15,467 nucleotides of DNA from CAYOEV01 sp964403075 (GCA_964403075.1 CAYOEV010000038.1:1-15467), one strand, 5' to 3'. Positions 1 to 7,146 are shown, numbered from the stretch's first letter. The notes: generated by a model from the letters alone, not told the origin. Numbers and translations are program-made.

Positions 1-118
1 CCCGGGCTTGGGCACGCCAGTAGATGGATAGGCGAGTATTTTGCCTTGACTTTTTTGCGTCGTTTTTATGTCATGACAAGCATGACAGTCCCGCCCAGGC
101 CTGAGGGCTTCTACTCTG
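1..118 (+). repeat. Dispersed direct repeat, copy 1 (cut by window edge)
   Basis: The first 79 bases match 3047-3125 with only two differences (positions 56 and 74). After a diverged stretch of about 18 bases with a one-base length change, similarity resumes in the block at 98-118 (shared GGCCTGAGGGCT). Both copies have the same orientation. The left limit cannot be seen because the window starts inside the repeat. An open frame runs across it on the plus strand (46-249), but the second copy does not keep that frame usefully, so I treat the repeat as non-coding. There are no transposase or terminal inverted repeats. The remaining sequence to 266, before the kinase stop, shows nothing I can name. 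Confidence 0.85.
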
Positions 119-266
119 GTACTCAGGTCCTAAATTACCTTAAGCGGCTCACTCTTTCTCTCTACTGTACTCACCTCATGATACGCATAAAAGGGTTGTA
201 TTTCCTTGGAGAACATTTGTCAAGAGAATTATTTGATTACAGAAAATGAAATTATACTCTCCAAGA

Positions 267-1877
267 CTATGAAATTTTTCTGACCTGATCCAAAACAGCA
301 TCCTTAGGAAGGATTAAGTCAGTAGAAAAGGAAATAATTACAGTTGTTCCTATCATTTCCTGACTTTCTACCAGGACCTCCCCTCCATACTTGCCAACTA
401 TTGTTTTTACATGAAACAGTCCTAACCCTTCTCCTTTTCCAGGATCTTTGGTGGTAAAAAACGGATCAAAAATACTGGAAAGATACTTTTCTGGTATGCC
501 TGCACCATTATCCTTTACGATGATACTGTATGAATTTCTATCATACTTGTCGTGAATCGAAATCTGACCATCGACCTCTGAAATCACTGCATCTATTGCG
601 TTACTAATCACATGGAAAAAAACTTTTCGCAGTTCGTATGGTATCGCTATAATAGAAACCTCCTCTAAATCTATAATAATTGACAGTTTTGTCATCGCCG
701 TTTGTGTATTCAAAACACTTTCAAAAATATCTTTAAGATTGACCACCTCCCGTTGCGCCTGCTTCTCTGCATGAGTAATTTCTGACAATGTATCAATGAT
801 ACGAGTTGTCCTTTGAACACTTGATTCTATAATATTAAAATACGTTTCTACCTGGACCCGGTCCAGATTTTCTCTTTTCTTATCCAGTACCAGTCTAAGA
901 CAAGAAACACCGCCTTTTATAAAATTTAATGGGTTGTTTATTTCATGCGCCATACCGGCTACCAGGGTTCCTATTGATACCATTTTTTCTGATTCAATCA
1001 ATTTTTGCTGGGTCCGTTTTAAATTCAGTAAGGCAGCGCTCAGTTCATTATTCTTTTTTCTAATTTCCTCATTAGCCCCTTTAAGGCGTCTGGACCTCTC
1101 AATAATTACTTTTCTCTGTTCTTTAATCTTATTTAACTCAAGAATTAACCTCTTTTGAAAGCTTGAAAATTGATATGTTAGCCTTCTTAGGTATACATAA
1201 ATTGCATAAATGATTGGAAGCAGAAACAGGATCATAATGCCAGCTCTCATCGTCAGCTTTTTCATTGCATTGCGTATAAAAGGATCAAATCGGGTATCTG
1301 CCTGAATCAAGCCCACCAGCTTATTATTTGAATTACGTATTGGAGCAACAGCTGACAGCCAGCGGCCATTTTCACTTTCGTAATCGTCAAAAATACAAAC
1401 GGACGATTCAATTTCATTTAAATCTTTGGGATACTTGATGTACTTATGTCTGAAATAAGGTTTTTGAGAAGAGGTAATAATAAATTCATATTCTTTAGCC
1501 AAAGAATCATAAACCATTGTATAAATATCACTTGTCAAATTATTAGATGATTTAATAACAAAAAGTTGATCCCGCAACTCCTGATAAATTTTATCCTGTC
1601 CATTAAGTTTTATTTCATCTCTGGTTCGGTATTGACGAGAGAGTTTTTCATGTAAATCCCCATCAATAATAACAGAGGTAGTAGACACGACCGTTTTTAG
1701 TTTCTCCAACTCAACTTTTTTAAAAGCAACGACTCTATGGTGATAGTCCATGACGAGAAATAGCAACGTAAGGCCAATAATTGAAGACAGGGCAATGGGC
1801 AAGACATCTTTTATGTTAGGCTCTTTTCCTGTAAGCTTAAATAAATGAATCCAAAAATAGTTTTTGGTACTTTTCAT
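267..1877 (-). CDS. Orphan membrane-bound sensor histidine kinase
   Basis: A 536-residue inner-membrane sensor kinase that would autophosphorylate on histidine in response to an external signal. Seen in the protein: a first membrane segment at about 25-43; an extracytoplasmic region at about 48-208 whose end (WLSAVAPI, then LVGLIQAD) resembles Cache-type ligand-binding domains; a second membrane segment at about 212-231; a charged coiled coil at about 238-300; the HisKA phosphoacceptor H311 in GMAHEINNP; and an HATPase domain with N426 in the N box, DNGAG 456-460, DPFFTTK 471-477 and GKGEGLGL 480-487. All catalytic motifs are intact. The ATG start at 1877 puts the first membrane segment in place. 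No response regulator, DNA-binding or receiver domain is nearby, so its partner must be elsewhere. The gene is clearly A+T-richer than the genes to the right, which fits its position inside a suspected island. The ligand is unknown. Confidence 0.95.
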   Translation of the reverse strand: MKSTKNYFWIHLFKLTGKEPNIKDVLPIALSSIIGLTLLFLVMDYHHRVVAFKKVELEKLKTVVSTTSVIIDGDLHEKLSRQYRTRDEIKLNGQDKIYQELRDQLFVIKSSNNLTSDIYTMVYDSLAKEYEFIITSSQKPYFRHKYIKYPKDLNEIESSVCIFDDYESENGRWLSAVAPIRNSNNKLVGLIQADTRFDPFIRNAMKKLTMRAGIMILFLLPIIYAIYVYLRRLTYQFSSFQKRLILELNKIKEQRKVIIERSRRLKGANEEIRKKNNELSAALLNLKRTQQKLIESEKMVSIGTLVAGMAHEINNPLNFIKGGVSCLRLVLDKKRENLDRVQVETYFNIIESSVQRTTRIIDTLSEITHAEKQAQREVVNLKDIFESVLNTQTAMTKLSIIIDLEEVSIIAIPYELRKVFFHVISNAIDAVISEVDGQISIHDKYDRNSYSIIVKDNGAGIPEKYLSSIFDPFFTTKDPGKGEGLGLFHVKTIVGKYGGEVLVESQEMIGTTVIISFSTDLILPKDAVLDQVRKIS

Positions 1878-2018
1878 ACTTCTTGCAACGATACAATATG
1901 TGTACCGACCTATTAATTCCTGATTACTAGCTCTTTATGTCTTGCAGATACCATATAATCCGGTAAATAATTGAGGAAGAAGCAAAAAAATAGGGGAGGC
2001 TTACACTGAATCTAAATC

Positions 2019-2201
2019 TTGCGGGATTATAAATCCTACGATCATACTTCCAGTTTGCAAAACCGGAAGAGCGAAAAAATCACCTACCTATACATAGAAA
2101 CCAAAACTACTTGTCTGCTCACCACTTATGATAAAGGTGAAAAAGCAGACCTTAAACTGTGTGAACTCAAACAAATAATAGAAGGCCTGAACTTGGATTG
2201 A
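2019..2201 (+). CDS. Possible small gene or gene remnant, 60 codons
   Basis: This is the only intergenic plus-strand frame here with protein-like composition (many K, E, D, T; ends in KQIIEGLNLD). It begins with TTG, has no internal ATG, and a TAA lies two codons before the start, so a normal start is missing. A purine run (AGGGGAGG, about 1993-1998) lies some 20 bases upstream, too far for a good ribosome site. I recognise no family. It may be the 3' remnant of a gene broken during island rearrangement, a small unannotated protein, or chance. It lies between the divergent upstream region of the kinase and the end of the lipoprotein gene. Confidence 0.25.
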   Translation: MRDYKSYDHTSSLQNRKSEKITYLYIETKTTCLLTTYDKGEKADLKLCELKQIIEGLNLD

Positions 2202-2204
2202 TCT

Positions 2205-2226
2205 AAAAACCCTCGTATCCAGAGGC
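2205..2226 (-). terminator. Weak hairpin terminator after lipoprotein gene
   Basis: Read on the minus strand, CCTC pairs with GAGG around a 7-base loop and is followed by G and five T. It lies 13 bases after the stop of the lipoprotein gene that ends at 2239. The 4-bp stem is short, so this is a weak candidate. On the plus strand the same hairpin follows the small frame that ends at 2201, with a CTTTCT tail. Confidence 0.3.
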
Positions 2227-2238
2227 TTTCTACAAGTA

Positions 2239-2739
2239 TCAATTCAATCTTACCTCTTTAATGAGACTATCTCCCTCGAACTCTATCTTCCAAACTACTG
2301 GATTATAGTTTGGTGGCAATTGAAGAATATTATTTTCATCATCTACAACAAATTCGTATAAAAAAGGGGAAACATCTTTTTCAAGGTTACTCAAATACAC
2401 ACTGTCAAACAAAATGTGACGTTCCAATCCTGTGTAAAAAAGAACTGGGACTTTTCTCAACATGGTATCATGGTTTGGAGGTGATTTTTTAATATCCTCT
2501 GACAGAACAGAATAAATAATGAACGTTGAAGTGTTATCATAATTTCCGAAATCAGCCATAATCACCCCTTTACCTTTTTCTGACAAATTCTCAAGCCAAT
2601 AATTATTTAAGCTCTCGCTTAAACCCGGTTTTTTAATTCCAGCCATAGTATTAAAATGCTCAAAGGAGCATTCATTTATTGATTTCTTTTCACATGAGAA
2701 CATCATGAATCCAATTAACAAAACGGCAAACTTTCTCAT
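2239..2739 (-). CDS. Hypothetical lipoprotein, 166 aa
   Basis: Unrecognised protein with a clear lipoprotein signal: positive MRK start, a hydrophobic stretch, then a lipobox with the modified cysteine at residue 16 (MMFSC followed by EKK). It is probably anchored in the membrane facing the periplasm or cell surface. The mature part is mostly polar with alternating beta-type segments (FIIYSVL, VPVLFYTG, PVVWKIEFEGDSLIKEVRL) and no catalytic motif that I can see. The ATG at 2739 directly precedes the signal peptide. The gene is A+T-rich like the kinase gene to its left and lies just inside the tRNA-fragment junction, so it is probably island cargo. Nothing in the sequence indicates its function. 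Confidence 0.8.
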   Translation of the reverse strand: MRKFAVLLIGFMMFSCEKKSINECSFEHFNTMAGIKKPGLSESLNNYWLENLSEKGKGVIMADFGNYDNTSTFIIYSVLSEDIKKSPPNHDTMLRKVPVLFYTGLERHILFDSVYLSNLEKDVSPFLYEFVVDDENNILQLPPNYNPVVWKIEFEGDSLIKEVRLN

Positions 2740-2850
2740 TTTCCAAATAGTGATTTAGTCCCATTATAAAATTCTTAACGAGTACCAAAGAATGTGCAAT
2801 TCAAATATTAAAAAGCCATTTGTCCTCATAATATAAATTGGCATCTCTAT

Positions 2851-2892
2851 CTTACAAGCAAGGGGTCATAGGTTCGAGTCCTATTGGGCCCA
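2851..2892 (+). pseudogene. 3' fragment of tRNA-Val(UAC): attachment-site remnant
   Basis: Reading back from 2892: discriminator A; acceptor 3' strand TGGGCCC (2885-2891); a perfect T arm, ATAGG / TTCGAGT / CCTAT (2868-2884); variable loop GGGTC (2863-2867); anticodon 3' stem GCAAG (2858-2862); and the 7-base loop CTTACAA (2851-2857) with anticodon TAC, which reads valine codons. The 5' anticodon strand (CTTGC expected), D arm and 5' acceptor are absent: the bases just upstream (TCTAT) do not pair. No CCA is encoded. Breakage exactly at the anticodon loop is what tyrosine-recombinase integration into a tRNA gene leaves behind. I infer that this is the displaced end (attR-like) and that a complete tRNA-Val lies outside the window to the left. 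Confidence 0.85.
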
Positions 2893-2905
2893 CTACGCGA
2901 TAATC

Positions 2906-2938
2906 AAGCACTTACAATCATTTGTAAGTGCTTTTTTT
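2906..2938 (+). terminator. Strong intrinsic terminator of the tRNA
   Basis: A perfect 12-bp stem (AAGCACTTACAA, 2906-2917, pairing with 2922-2933) with a TCAT loop, running into seven T at 2932-2938. The T tract exists only in the plus direction, the same direction as the tRNA fragment that ends 14 bases earlier. It is most simply the original terminator of the tRNA-Val gene, which would place native chromosome to the right of the junction. Confidence 0.92.
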
Positions 2939-3046
2939 ATGACTGGCAGAGCGTTTTGCAAACATTTGGCCAATTTTCAATGCCCAAACCTTCACGTTGG
3001 CCTTACTCAATTCGCCGCATGGAAAGCAGGATGGCCACGCAAGGCA

Positions 3047-3163
3047 CCCGGGCTTGGGCACGCCAGTAGATGGATAGGCGAGTATTTTGCCTTGACTTTT
3101 TAGCGTCGTTTTTATGTCAAGACAAAAGTGAAGGGCTTGTCCGGCCTGAGGGCTAATACTTTG
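3047..3163 (+). repeat. Dispersed direct repeat, copy 2
   Basis: Second copy of the repeat seen at 1-118, in the same orientation, starting about 110 bases after the tRNA terminator. Here CTTGAC (3091-3096) and GTCAAG (3116-3121) form a 6-bp inverted repeat around a 19-base T-rich loop. In copy 1 the second arm carries a mismatch (GTCATG). The repeat may extend left of 3047, but the matching part of copy 1 is outside the window. The flanks (2939-3046 and 3164-3251) contain no gene I can support. Confidence 0.85.
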
Positions 3164-3251
3164 CCCCCTTGCACAGCCTAGCGACGATTGAAAACAGTGG
3201 CTGACGAAGCATCCTTAGTAAATGCGTGGATTAACAGAAACTATATTACAT

Positions 3252-3635
3252 CTACTCTATATCTGTTCTAAGGATCGTCACCTTGACGTTAGCTGCCTCT
3301 CCGTATTCAAAAGTTTTGAATTTGTACTCCCGCCTCTGGCCTGGACGTAAATATTCATAAACGATATGCTGGTCCGATCCGATTATAGTACCCGTTTTGG
3401 TGATAAAATCAATATTGATAACGTAGTCACTGTAGGTAGCTGCTTTGGCATTATTTGTAACTACACCACTTACTACGATTTGATTGATCATGTTCTTCCA
3501 GCTGTCTTCTGATACCTCTAAAAATTCGTAAGGCCTCTGTTTCTCATATTGCTCCACAATACGCAAGGCATCCAGATAGCTGGGGTTACAAGCCGTCATG
3601 CCAACTACAGAGAGGACAAATAGTAGGTTTTTCAT
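3252..3635 (-). CDS. Small hypothetical lipoprotein, FxLYD-like
   Basis: A 127-residue protein with a lipoprotein signal: MKN start, hydrophobic core, lipobox MTAC with cysteine 16. The mature part begins with a short helical, charged stretch (about 20-50). It then reads as alternating beta strands (IVVSGVVTNNAKAATYSDYVI, then IVYEYLRPGQ and FKTFEYGEAANVKVTIL). That pattern of tethered-sugar-like beta sandwich with a turn of the type V-x-N-N-A resembles FxLYD/DUF3426-type accessory domains, but this is a judgement from strand pattern only. No catalytic residues are visible. It stands alone: about 90 bases from the repeat on one side and 262 bases from the esterase on the other. The start is the ATG immediately before the signal peptide. 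Confidence 0.75.
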   Translation of the reverse strand: MKNLLFVLSVVGMTACNPSYLDALRIVEQYEKQRPYEFLEVSEDSWKNMINQIVVSGVVTNNAKAATYSDYVINIDFITKTGTIIGSDQHIVYEYLRPGQRREYKFKTFEYGEAANVKVTILRTDIE

Positions 3636-3897
3636 TGATTCTCGAATAATTGTTGTCTACTCAGCAAGATAACGTACATCCGTATTATGGGTGACAAATA
3701 GCACCCAATGACGCCATCACACTGTGCCAAGGATTCAATATCGCTCGAAAATTTCAACCCAACGCTAAACTTTTGTCCCGATTGTTTTGCGGACATTGAT
3801 CAACTTGGTCATTCTAACTTAAACTGTTTCAACGGTCCGATGGTCGGAGCGTACCACAGTCCTTTTCAGGCGCACCATCTGTATACATTCCTGTGTA

Positions 3898-4902
3898 TCA
3901 CTTAAGAATCTCTAACGAATCTGGCCTCATGACACCGAGATGATAATCTAAAAAGTCAAAAACAAAGTCCACATTACTTTTTCGATAAAAGGGCATGTTG
4001 CCATGCCCGGCGCCCTCAAGTATCCGAAGTGTTACTTTTTCTTGTCCCAATGTAGACACCAGCTTATGGTAAAATCGCTCAGATTGCTGCACGGGCACGA
4101 TGGGATCCTCGTCACCATGCTCAATCAAAAACACAGGATCGTCCGAGGTGACATAATTCTCTGGATTAGCCAGAGCTACCAGATCGGGAACTTCTGTAAT
4201 GCGTCTGCCTAAAAGTACACTTTCCGGACTCCTGGGCTCATTGTGAAAGGGCTCCCCATCTCCGTTAGCCATCAACTGCGCATCCATCTCCAGAAAATCT
4301 GTGGGCCCGTACCAATCTACCACCACATGTATGCGGCTGTCATGGTCCGGGTTTCCTAAGGACAGATCATCCAGCAACACCTCATCGCTGGCAACGCCTG
4401 CCAATGACGCCAGATGCCCTCCGGCCGAATCTCCCCAAATAGCTATCCGTGCAGTATCCAATTTATAATCATCCGCATGGGCTTTTACCCAACGAATGGA
4501 CGCTTTGATGTCCATGATGTTGGCCGGAAAAAGTGCTTCATGACTTAACCGATAATTGACTCCCACAATGGCATAGCCCCTCTCCAATCCTTTCAGTGGT
4601 GGCTTCACCTCACCATCTCTTTTATCGCCTCCACTGAACGACCCGCCATGAACGAATATCACGACCGGATAAGGTCCTTCCATAGCATCCGGGAGGAAAA
4701 TATCCAGCTTTTGAGATGCCGATAAAGTGGCATAGGGAATGTCAAGGAACTTCCTTTCAATATGGGAAACATCATATAAATGCGCCTTCGTTCTTTGCAT
4801 TTCTGATTCGATGGATCTGGCATTTTTAGGAATTTTGGTAGATTTTGTACCACACCCTACCCAGAGCGCGCACGAAATGGCACAGATTAAAAATGTTTTC
4901 AT
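3898..4902 (-). CDS. Secreted alpha/beta-hydrolase esterase (lipoprotein)
   Basis: A 334-residue esterase of the BD-FAE/hormone-sensitive-lipase-like alpha/beta-hydrolase group, expected to cleave acyl or carbohydrate esters outside the cytoplasm. The N terminus has a lipobox-like WVGC with cysteine 17. HGGS at 85-88 forms the oxyanion hole. The nucleophile is S159 in GDSAGG. The rest of the triad is most likely D266 (in HGDEDPIVP) and H300 (in GAGHG). Length and motif spacing are normal for the group. The ATG at 4902 is followed directly by the signal sequence. The neighbours are unrelated, with 178 bases to dinB and 262 to the small lipoprotein, so it is probably a single-gene unit. Substrate cannot be read from the sequence; feruloyl, acetylxylan or short-chain esterase activity are all possible. 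Confidence 0.92.
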   Translation of the reverse strand: MKTFLICAISCALWVGCGTKSTKIPKNARSIESEMQRTKAHLYDVSHIERKFLDIPYATLSASQKLDIFLPDAMEGPYPVVIFVHGGSFSGGDKRDGEVKPPLKGLERGYAIVGVNYRLSHEALFPANIMDIKASIRWVKAHADDYKLDTARIAIWGDSAGGHLASLAGVASDEVLLDDLSLGNPDHDSRIHVVVDWYGPTDFLEMDAQLMANGDGEPFHNEPRSPESVLLGRRITEVPDLVALANPENYVTSDDPVFLIEHGDEDPIVPVQQSERFYHKLVSTLGQEKVTLRILEGAGHGNMPFYRKSNVDFVFDFLDYHLGVMRPDSLEILK

Positions 4903-4994
4903 TCATTGTACTTTGCTGTTGGATAAAGTTAGACCAGCCTCATTTGATAACGGGCGACTTCATTGTATTTCACCTGGGCCGAGTTGATAAATAA

Positions 4995-5011
4995 CAGATA
5001 ACTTTTATCTG
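4995..5011 (-). terminator. Small palindrome after dinB, possible terminator
   Basis: CAGATAA and TTATCTG form a perfect 7-bp stem with a 3-base loop, followed on the minus strand by TTATTTAT. It lies about 70 bases after the dinB stop and about 92 bases before the esterase start. It is A+T-rich with no continuous T run, so it could equally be an operator for the esterase gene. Confidence 0.3.
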
Positions 5012-5080
5012 CTTCCTCTTTTCTGTACCCAGCACTTGATGCGCCGGTCGATCATCATCTTAGAGGACCGTTCAACTGCA

Positions 5081-6157
5081 TTAAAACTGCAAGGTAAGTT
5101 GTGGATTTGCTTCGGTAGTTACTTCCCTAAAATTTGATAGACCCATGCCGACCAACCGGATGCCTTCCGGTCGCAAGATTTCCTGCGTAACCAGATCGTT
5201 CACCACCTGCTGTACCGAATCAAATGTGTGCACTGGCTCCTCCAGCGTTTGACTCCTGGTTACTTGTTGAAAATCGGTATATTTCAATTTAAGCGTGACC
5301 GTAAAACCCCTTTTCCCACTTTCCAGATACCTCGACCATACTTTCTCAAGCACAGGTTGTAATGCCTCCAATACTGCTGCTCTCTTTACGATATTATCAT
5401 CCAAAGTTCTTTCCGCACTAATGGACTTCACCTCCCGGTGGGGCTGAACGGCCCTATGGTCCACCCCTCGAACAATGTCATAGAAATACTGACCACTTTT
5501 CCCGAAACGTCGTTTCAAATCTTCAAGCGATTTTTCTTTGAGATCCTTGCCAGTAAAGATGCCTGCCCTCACGAGTTTTTCGGCTGTCACCCGACCAATA
5601 CCGTGGAAATCGCGAACAGGCAATCGTTCAAGAAAATCGAGCGCCTCTTCCGGAAGTATCACATACAAACCATCCGGTTTGTCGGCGTCAGAAGCTGTCT
5701 TGGCCAAAAACTTATTGTAAGAAATGCCGGCAGAGGCGATGAGTCCGGTTTCTACACGGATTCGCCGTTTGATTTCCTGCGCAATGAAAGTCGCAGACGA
5801 TGAGCCTGTTTTATTTTTCGTCACGTCCAGATAGGCCTCATCCAAAGACAACGGCTCAACTAAATGGGTATAATCATAAAAAATGTCCCTGATTTGGTGA
5901 GATAGCTCCTTGTACCGTTCGAAGCGGGGTTTTACAAATATAAGATTCTGACATCTGCGGGCAGCGATGACAGACGGCATGGCCGAATGGACACCAAATT
6001 TCCTGGCTTCATAGCTGGCTGCCGCAACCACCCCCCTTTCTCCATTACCACCTACTGCCACAGGTCGACCCTTCAACTCCGGGTGGTCCATCTGCTCTAC
6101 AGAGGCGTAAAATGCATCCATGTCAATATGAATGATTTTCGTTATCACAACGAACAC
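5081..6157 (-). CDS. dinB: DNA polymerase IV (Y family)
   Basis: Translesion DNA polymerase, 358 residues, the usual length. The catalytic metal ligands are D12 (HIDMD) and D106/E107 (SLDEAYLDV). The steric-gate position in MDAFYASVE is Y17. Y49 and R52 (SYEARKFGV) match the nucleotide-binding site. A helix-hairpin-helix thumb follows (FHGIGRVTAEKL, about 184-195), then the little-finger domain (about 245-345). The C terminus ends in QLTLQF, a good sliding-clamp-binding peptide. The start is uncertain: the frame opens with GTG at 6157, and a second GTG lies three codons in (6148). Either fits family N termini, which begin just before the first beta strand. It is separated from the next upstream gene on the same strand by the operon end at 6312, so it probably has its own promoter in 6158-6311. 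I saw no LexA-like box there. Confidence 0.97.
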   Translation of the reverse strand: MFVVITKIIHIDMDAFYASVEQMDHPELKGRPVAVGGNGERGVVAAASYEARKFGVHSAMPSVIAARRCQNLIFVKPRFERYKELSHQIRDIFYDYTHLVEPLSLDEAYLDVTKNKTGSSSATFIAQEIKRRIRVETGLIASAGISYNKFLAKTASDADKPDGLYVILPEEALDFLERLPVRDFHGIGRVTAEKLVRAGIFTGKDLKEKSLEDLKRRFGKSGQYFYDIVRGVDHRAVQPHREVKSISAERTLDDNIVKRAAVLEALQPVLEKVWSRYLESGKRGFTVTLKLKYTDFQQVTRSQTLEEPVHTFDSVQQVVNDLVTQEILRPEGIRLVGMGLSNFREVTTEANPQLTLQF

Positions 6158-6189
6158 ATTAAAACATTTCCAAGATAATGGGTGCTCAT

Positions 6190-6211
6190 CCGCCGGGGAA
6201 GTGGCCGCCGG
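6190..6211 (+). repeat. Short G+C-rich direct repeat upstream of dinB
   Basis: CCGCCGG occurs twice (6190-6196 and 6205-6211), separated by GGAAGTGG, 33 bases before the dinB start. It is a local G+C-rich patch in an otherwise moderate spacer. It could be a protein-binding site in the dinB promoter region, or chance. Confidence 0.4.
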
Positions 6212-6244
6212 CTGTTCATTACCGCTTGAGCGAAATAATCAGGA

Positions 6245-6289
6245 CTTCGCATTCCCTCACACCGGACAGGCAATGCGTGCTCAGCGAAG
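6245..6289 (-). other. Imperfect hairpin downstream of the phosphodiesterase gene
   Basis: CTTCGCATT (from 6245) can pair with AATGC and GAAG near 6272-6289, with a bulge in one arm and a loop of about 18 bases. It follows the end of the operon at 6312 by 22 bases. There is no T run on the minus strand, so it is at best a Rho-type or attenuating end and not a typical intrinsic terminator. Confidence 0.2.
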
Positions 6290-6311
6290 AATAATACCCC
6301 AAATAAATTGG

Positions 6312-7145
6312 TTAAGGCCCTATATTCTCATAGACCACAAAAGGTCGATCAGTGGCAATCCGATCTACGCCTATACGCATCCAATCCGTGTATAACCCGT
6401 CGCCCTGGGTAGCCGCTTTACGGTCCAGGTTTCCGATGGTCCCCAATGTTACTATGGCACCAAAATCGTGTATGAGTGAATAAAGCGATTCATCGCGGAG
6501 TGTCTGGCCAGTAAATGCCGCCAACTGATTGCCTGAAATACCGATGGCCCGTATGCGCTCCAGTTCTTCCGGATTCCTGATGGCCACCGACAGGTGCGCC
6601 TCCGGCTCCAACTCGTATAACTGACGCGCAGCATCTGCAGAATAGGTGATGAACTCCACTCGATCCAGAACCCCTTTGAAACGAACCAGTTCCAAAGTCG
6701 GATCGAACAACGACCGGCTTTTGATATCCAAACTTAAAAATGCATCACTACCCGGTAGCCAGTCGAACACTGCAGCCAACGTAGGGATGTGGAATTTCGT
6801 CAGATCTCCATTTTCGTCCACAAGCATCAATTGCTCTAAGGTCAAATCGTTTGTTTGGTCCACGGGACCCGAACCGGTGGTGGTGCGGTCAAGCGTTTCG
6901 TCATGAAGTAAAATCAACGTGCCTTCTCCAGAAGCGCGTACATCCACTTCCAGCAGAACATGCGGTATTTCCAGACTGGTGCGTTGCAAAGTCTCGAGCG
7001 CATTTTCGGGATACCCCGGTACAGGCCCACCACGATGCGCACTTATGGCAGTGTCTCTAATGGTTTTTTCTTTTCCCGCTTCAGTGAGGTTGCAGGCAAA
7101 GAGCACCAGACCCATCACCAGTACCGAATAATGAAAAATCTTCAT
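6312..7145 (-). CDS. Glycerophosphodiester phosphodiesterase (lipoprotein)
   Basis: Hydrolyses glycerophosphodiesters from deacylated phospholipids to glycerol 3-phosphate and an alcohol. I chose the ATG at 7145 (277 residues) over the longer frame opening at 7166: it starts right after the lipid kinase stop (TGA, one base, ATG) and gives a clean lipoprotein signal, MKIF through LVLFAC with cysteine 18. The TIM-barrel GDPD signature is complete: H37-R38 in AHRGG, E47 in PENAL, E66 and D68 in LEVDV, H81 in HDETLDRTT. The metal ligands and both catalytic histidines are therefore present. Outer or periplasmic membrane anchoring is expected. It is the last gene of the tightly packed unit and follows a lipid kinase, which points to phospholipid turnover or scavenging. 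Confidence 0.93.
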   Translation of the reverse strand: MKIFHYSVLVMGLVLFACNLTEAGKEKTIRDTAISAHRGGPVPGYPENALETLQRTSLEIPHVLLEVDVRASGEGTLILLHDETLDRTTTGSGPVDQTNDLTLEQLMLVDENGDLTKFHIPTLAAVFDWLPGSDAFLSLDIKSRSLFDPTLELVRFKGVLDRVEFITYSADAARQLYELEPEAHLSVAIRNPEELERIRAIGISGNQLAAFTGQTLRDESLYSLIHDFGAIVTLGTIGNLDRKAATQGDGLYTDWMRIGVDRIATDRPFVVYENIGP

Positions 7146-7146
7146 A

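Noticed and set aside
46..249. Plus-strand 67-codon frame at the left edge
   Set aside because: It runs through the dispersed repeat and beyond; the second repeat copy does not preserve it and its composition is not protein-like.
1878..1900. Bacteroidota-type -7 promoter box (TAnnTTTG-like TATCGTTG) before the kinase
   Set aside because: It matches 7 of 8 positions, but no -33 TTG lies at a proper distance and it is very close to the ATG.
2800..2892. A complete tRNA gene
   Set aside because: Only the part from the anticodon loop to the 3' end is present. The bases before 2851 do not form the anticodon 5' strand, D arm or acceptor.
1..3163. Composite transposon bounded by the two direct repeats
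   Set aside because: There is no transposase in the repeats or between them, no terminal inverted repeats and no target duplication that I can see.
3708..3905. Plus-strand 65-codon frame with a CPDC motif
   Set aside because: It lies in the spacer before the small lipoprotein and runs into the end of the esterase gene. It has no ribosome site, no hydrophobic pattern and no recognisable family.
5438..5803. 121-codon plus-strand frame opposite dinB
   Set aside because: It is an antisense shadow; dinB is intact with all motifs on the other strand.
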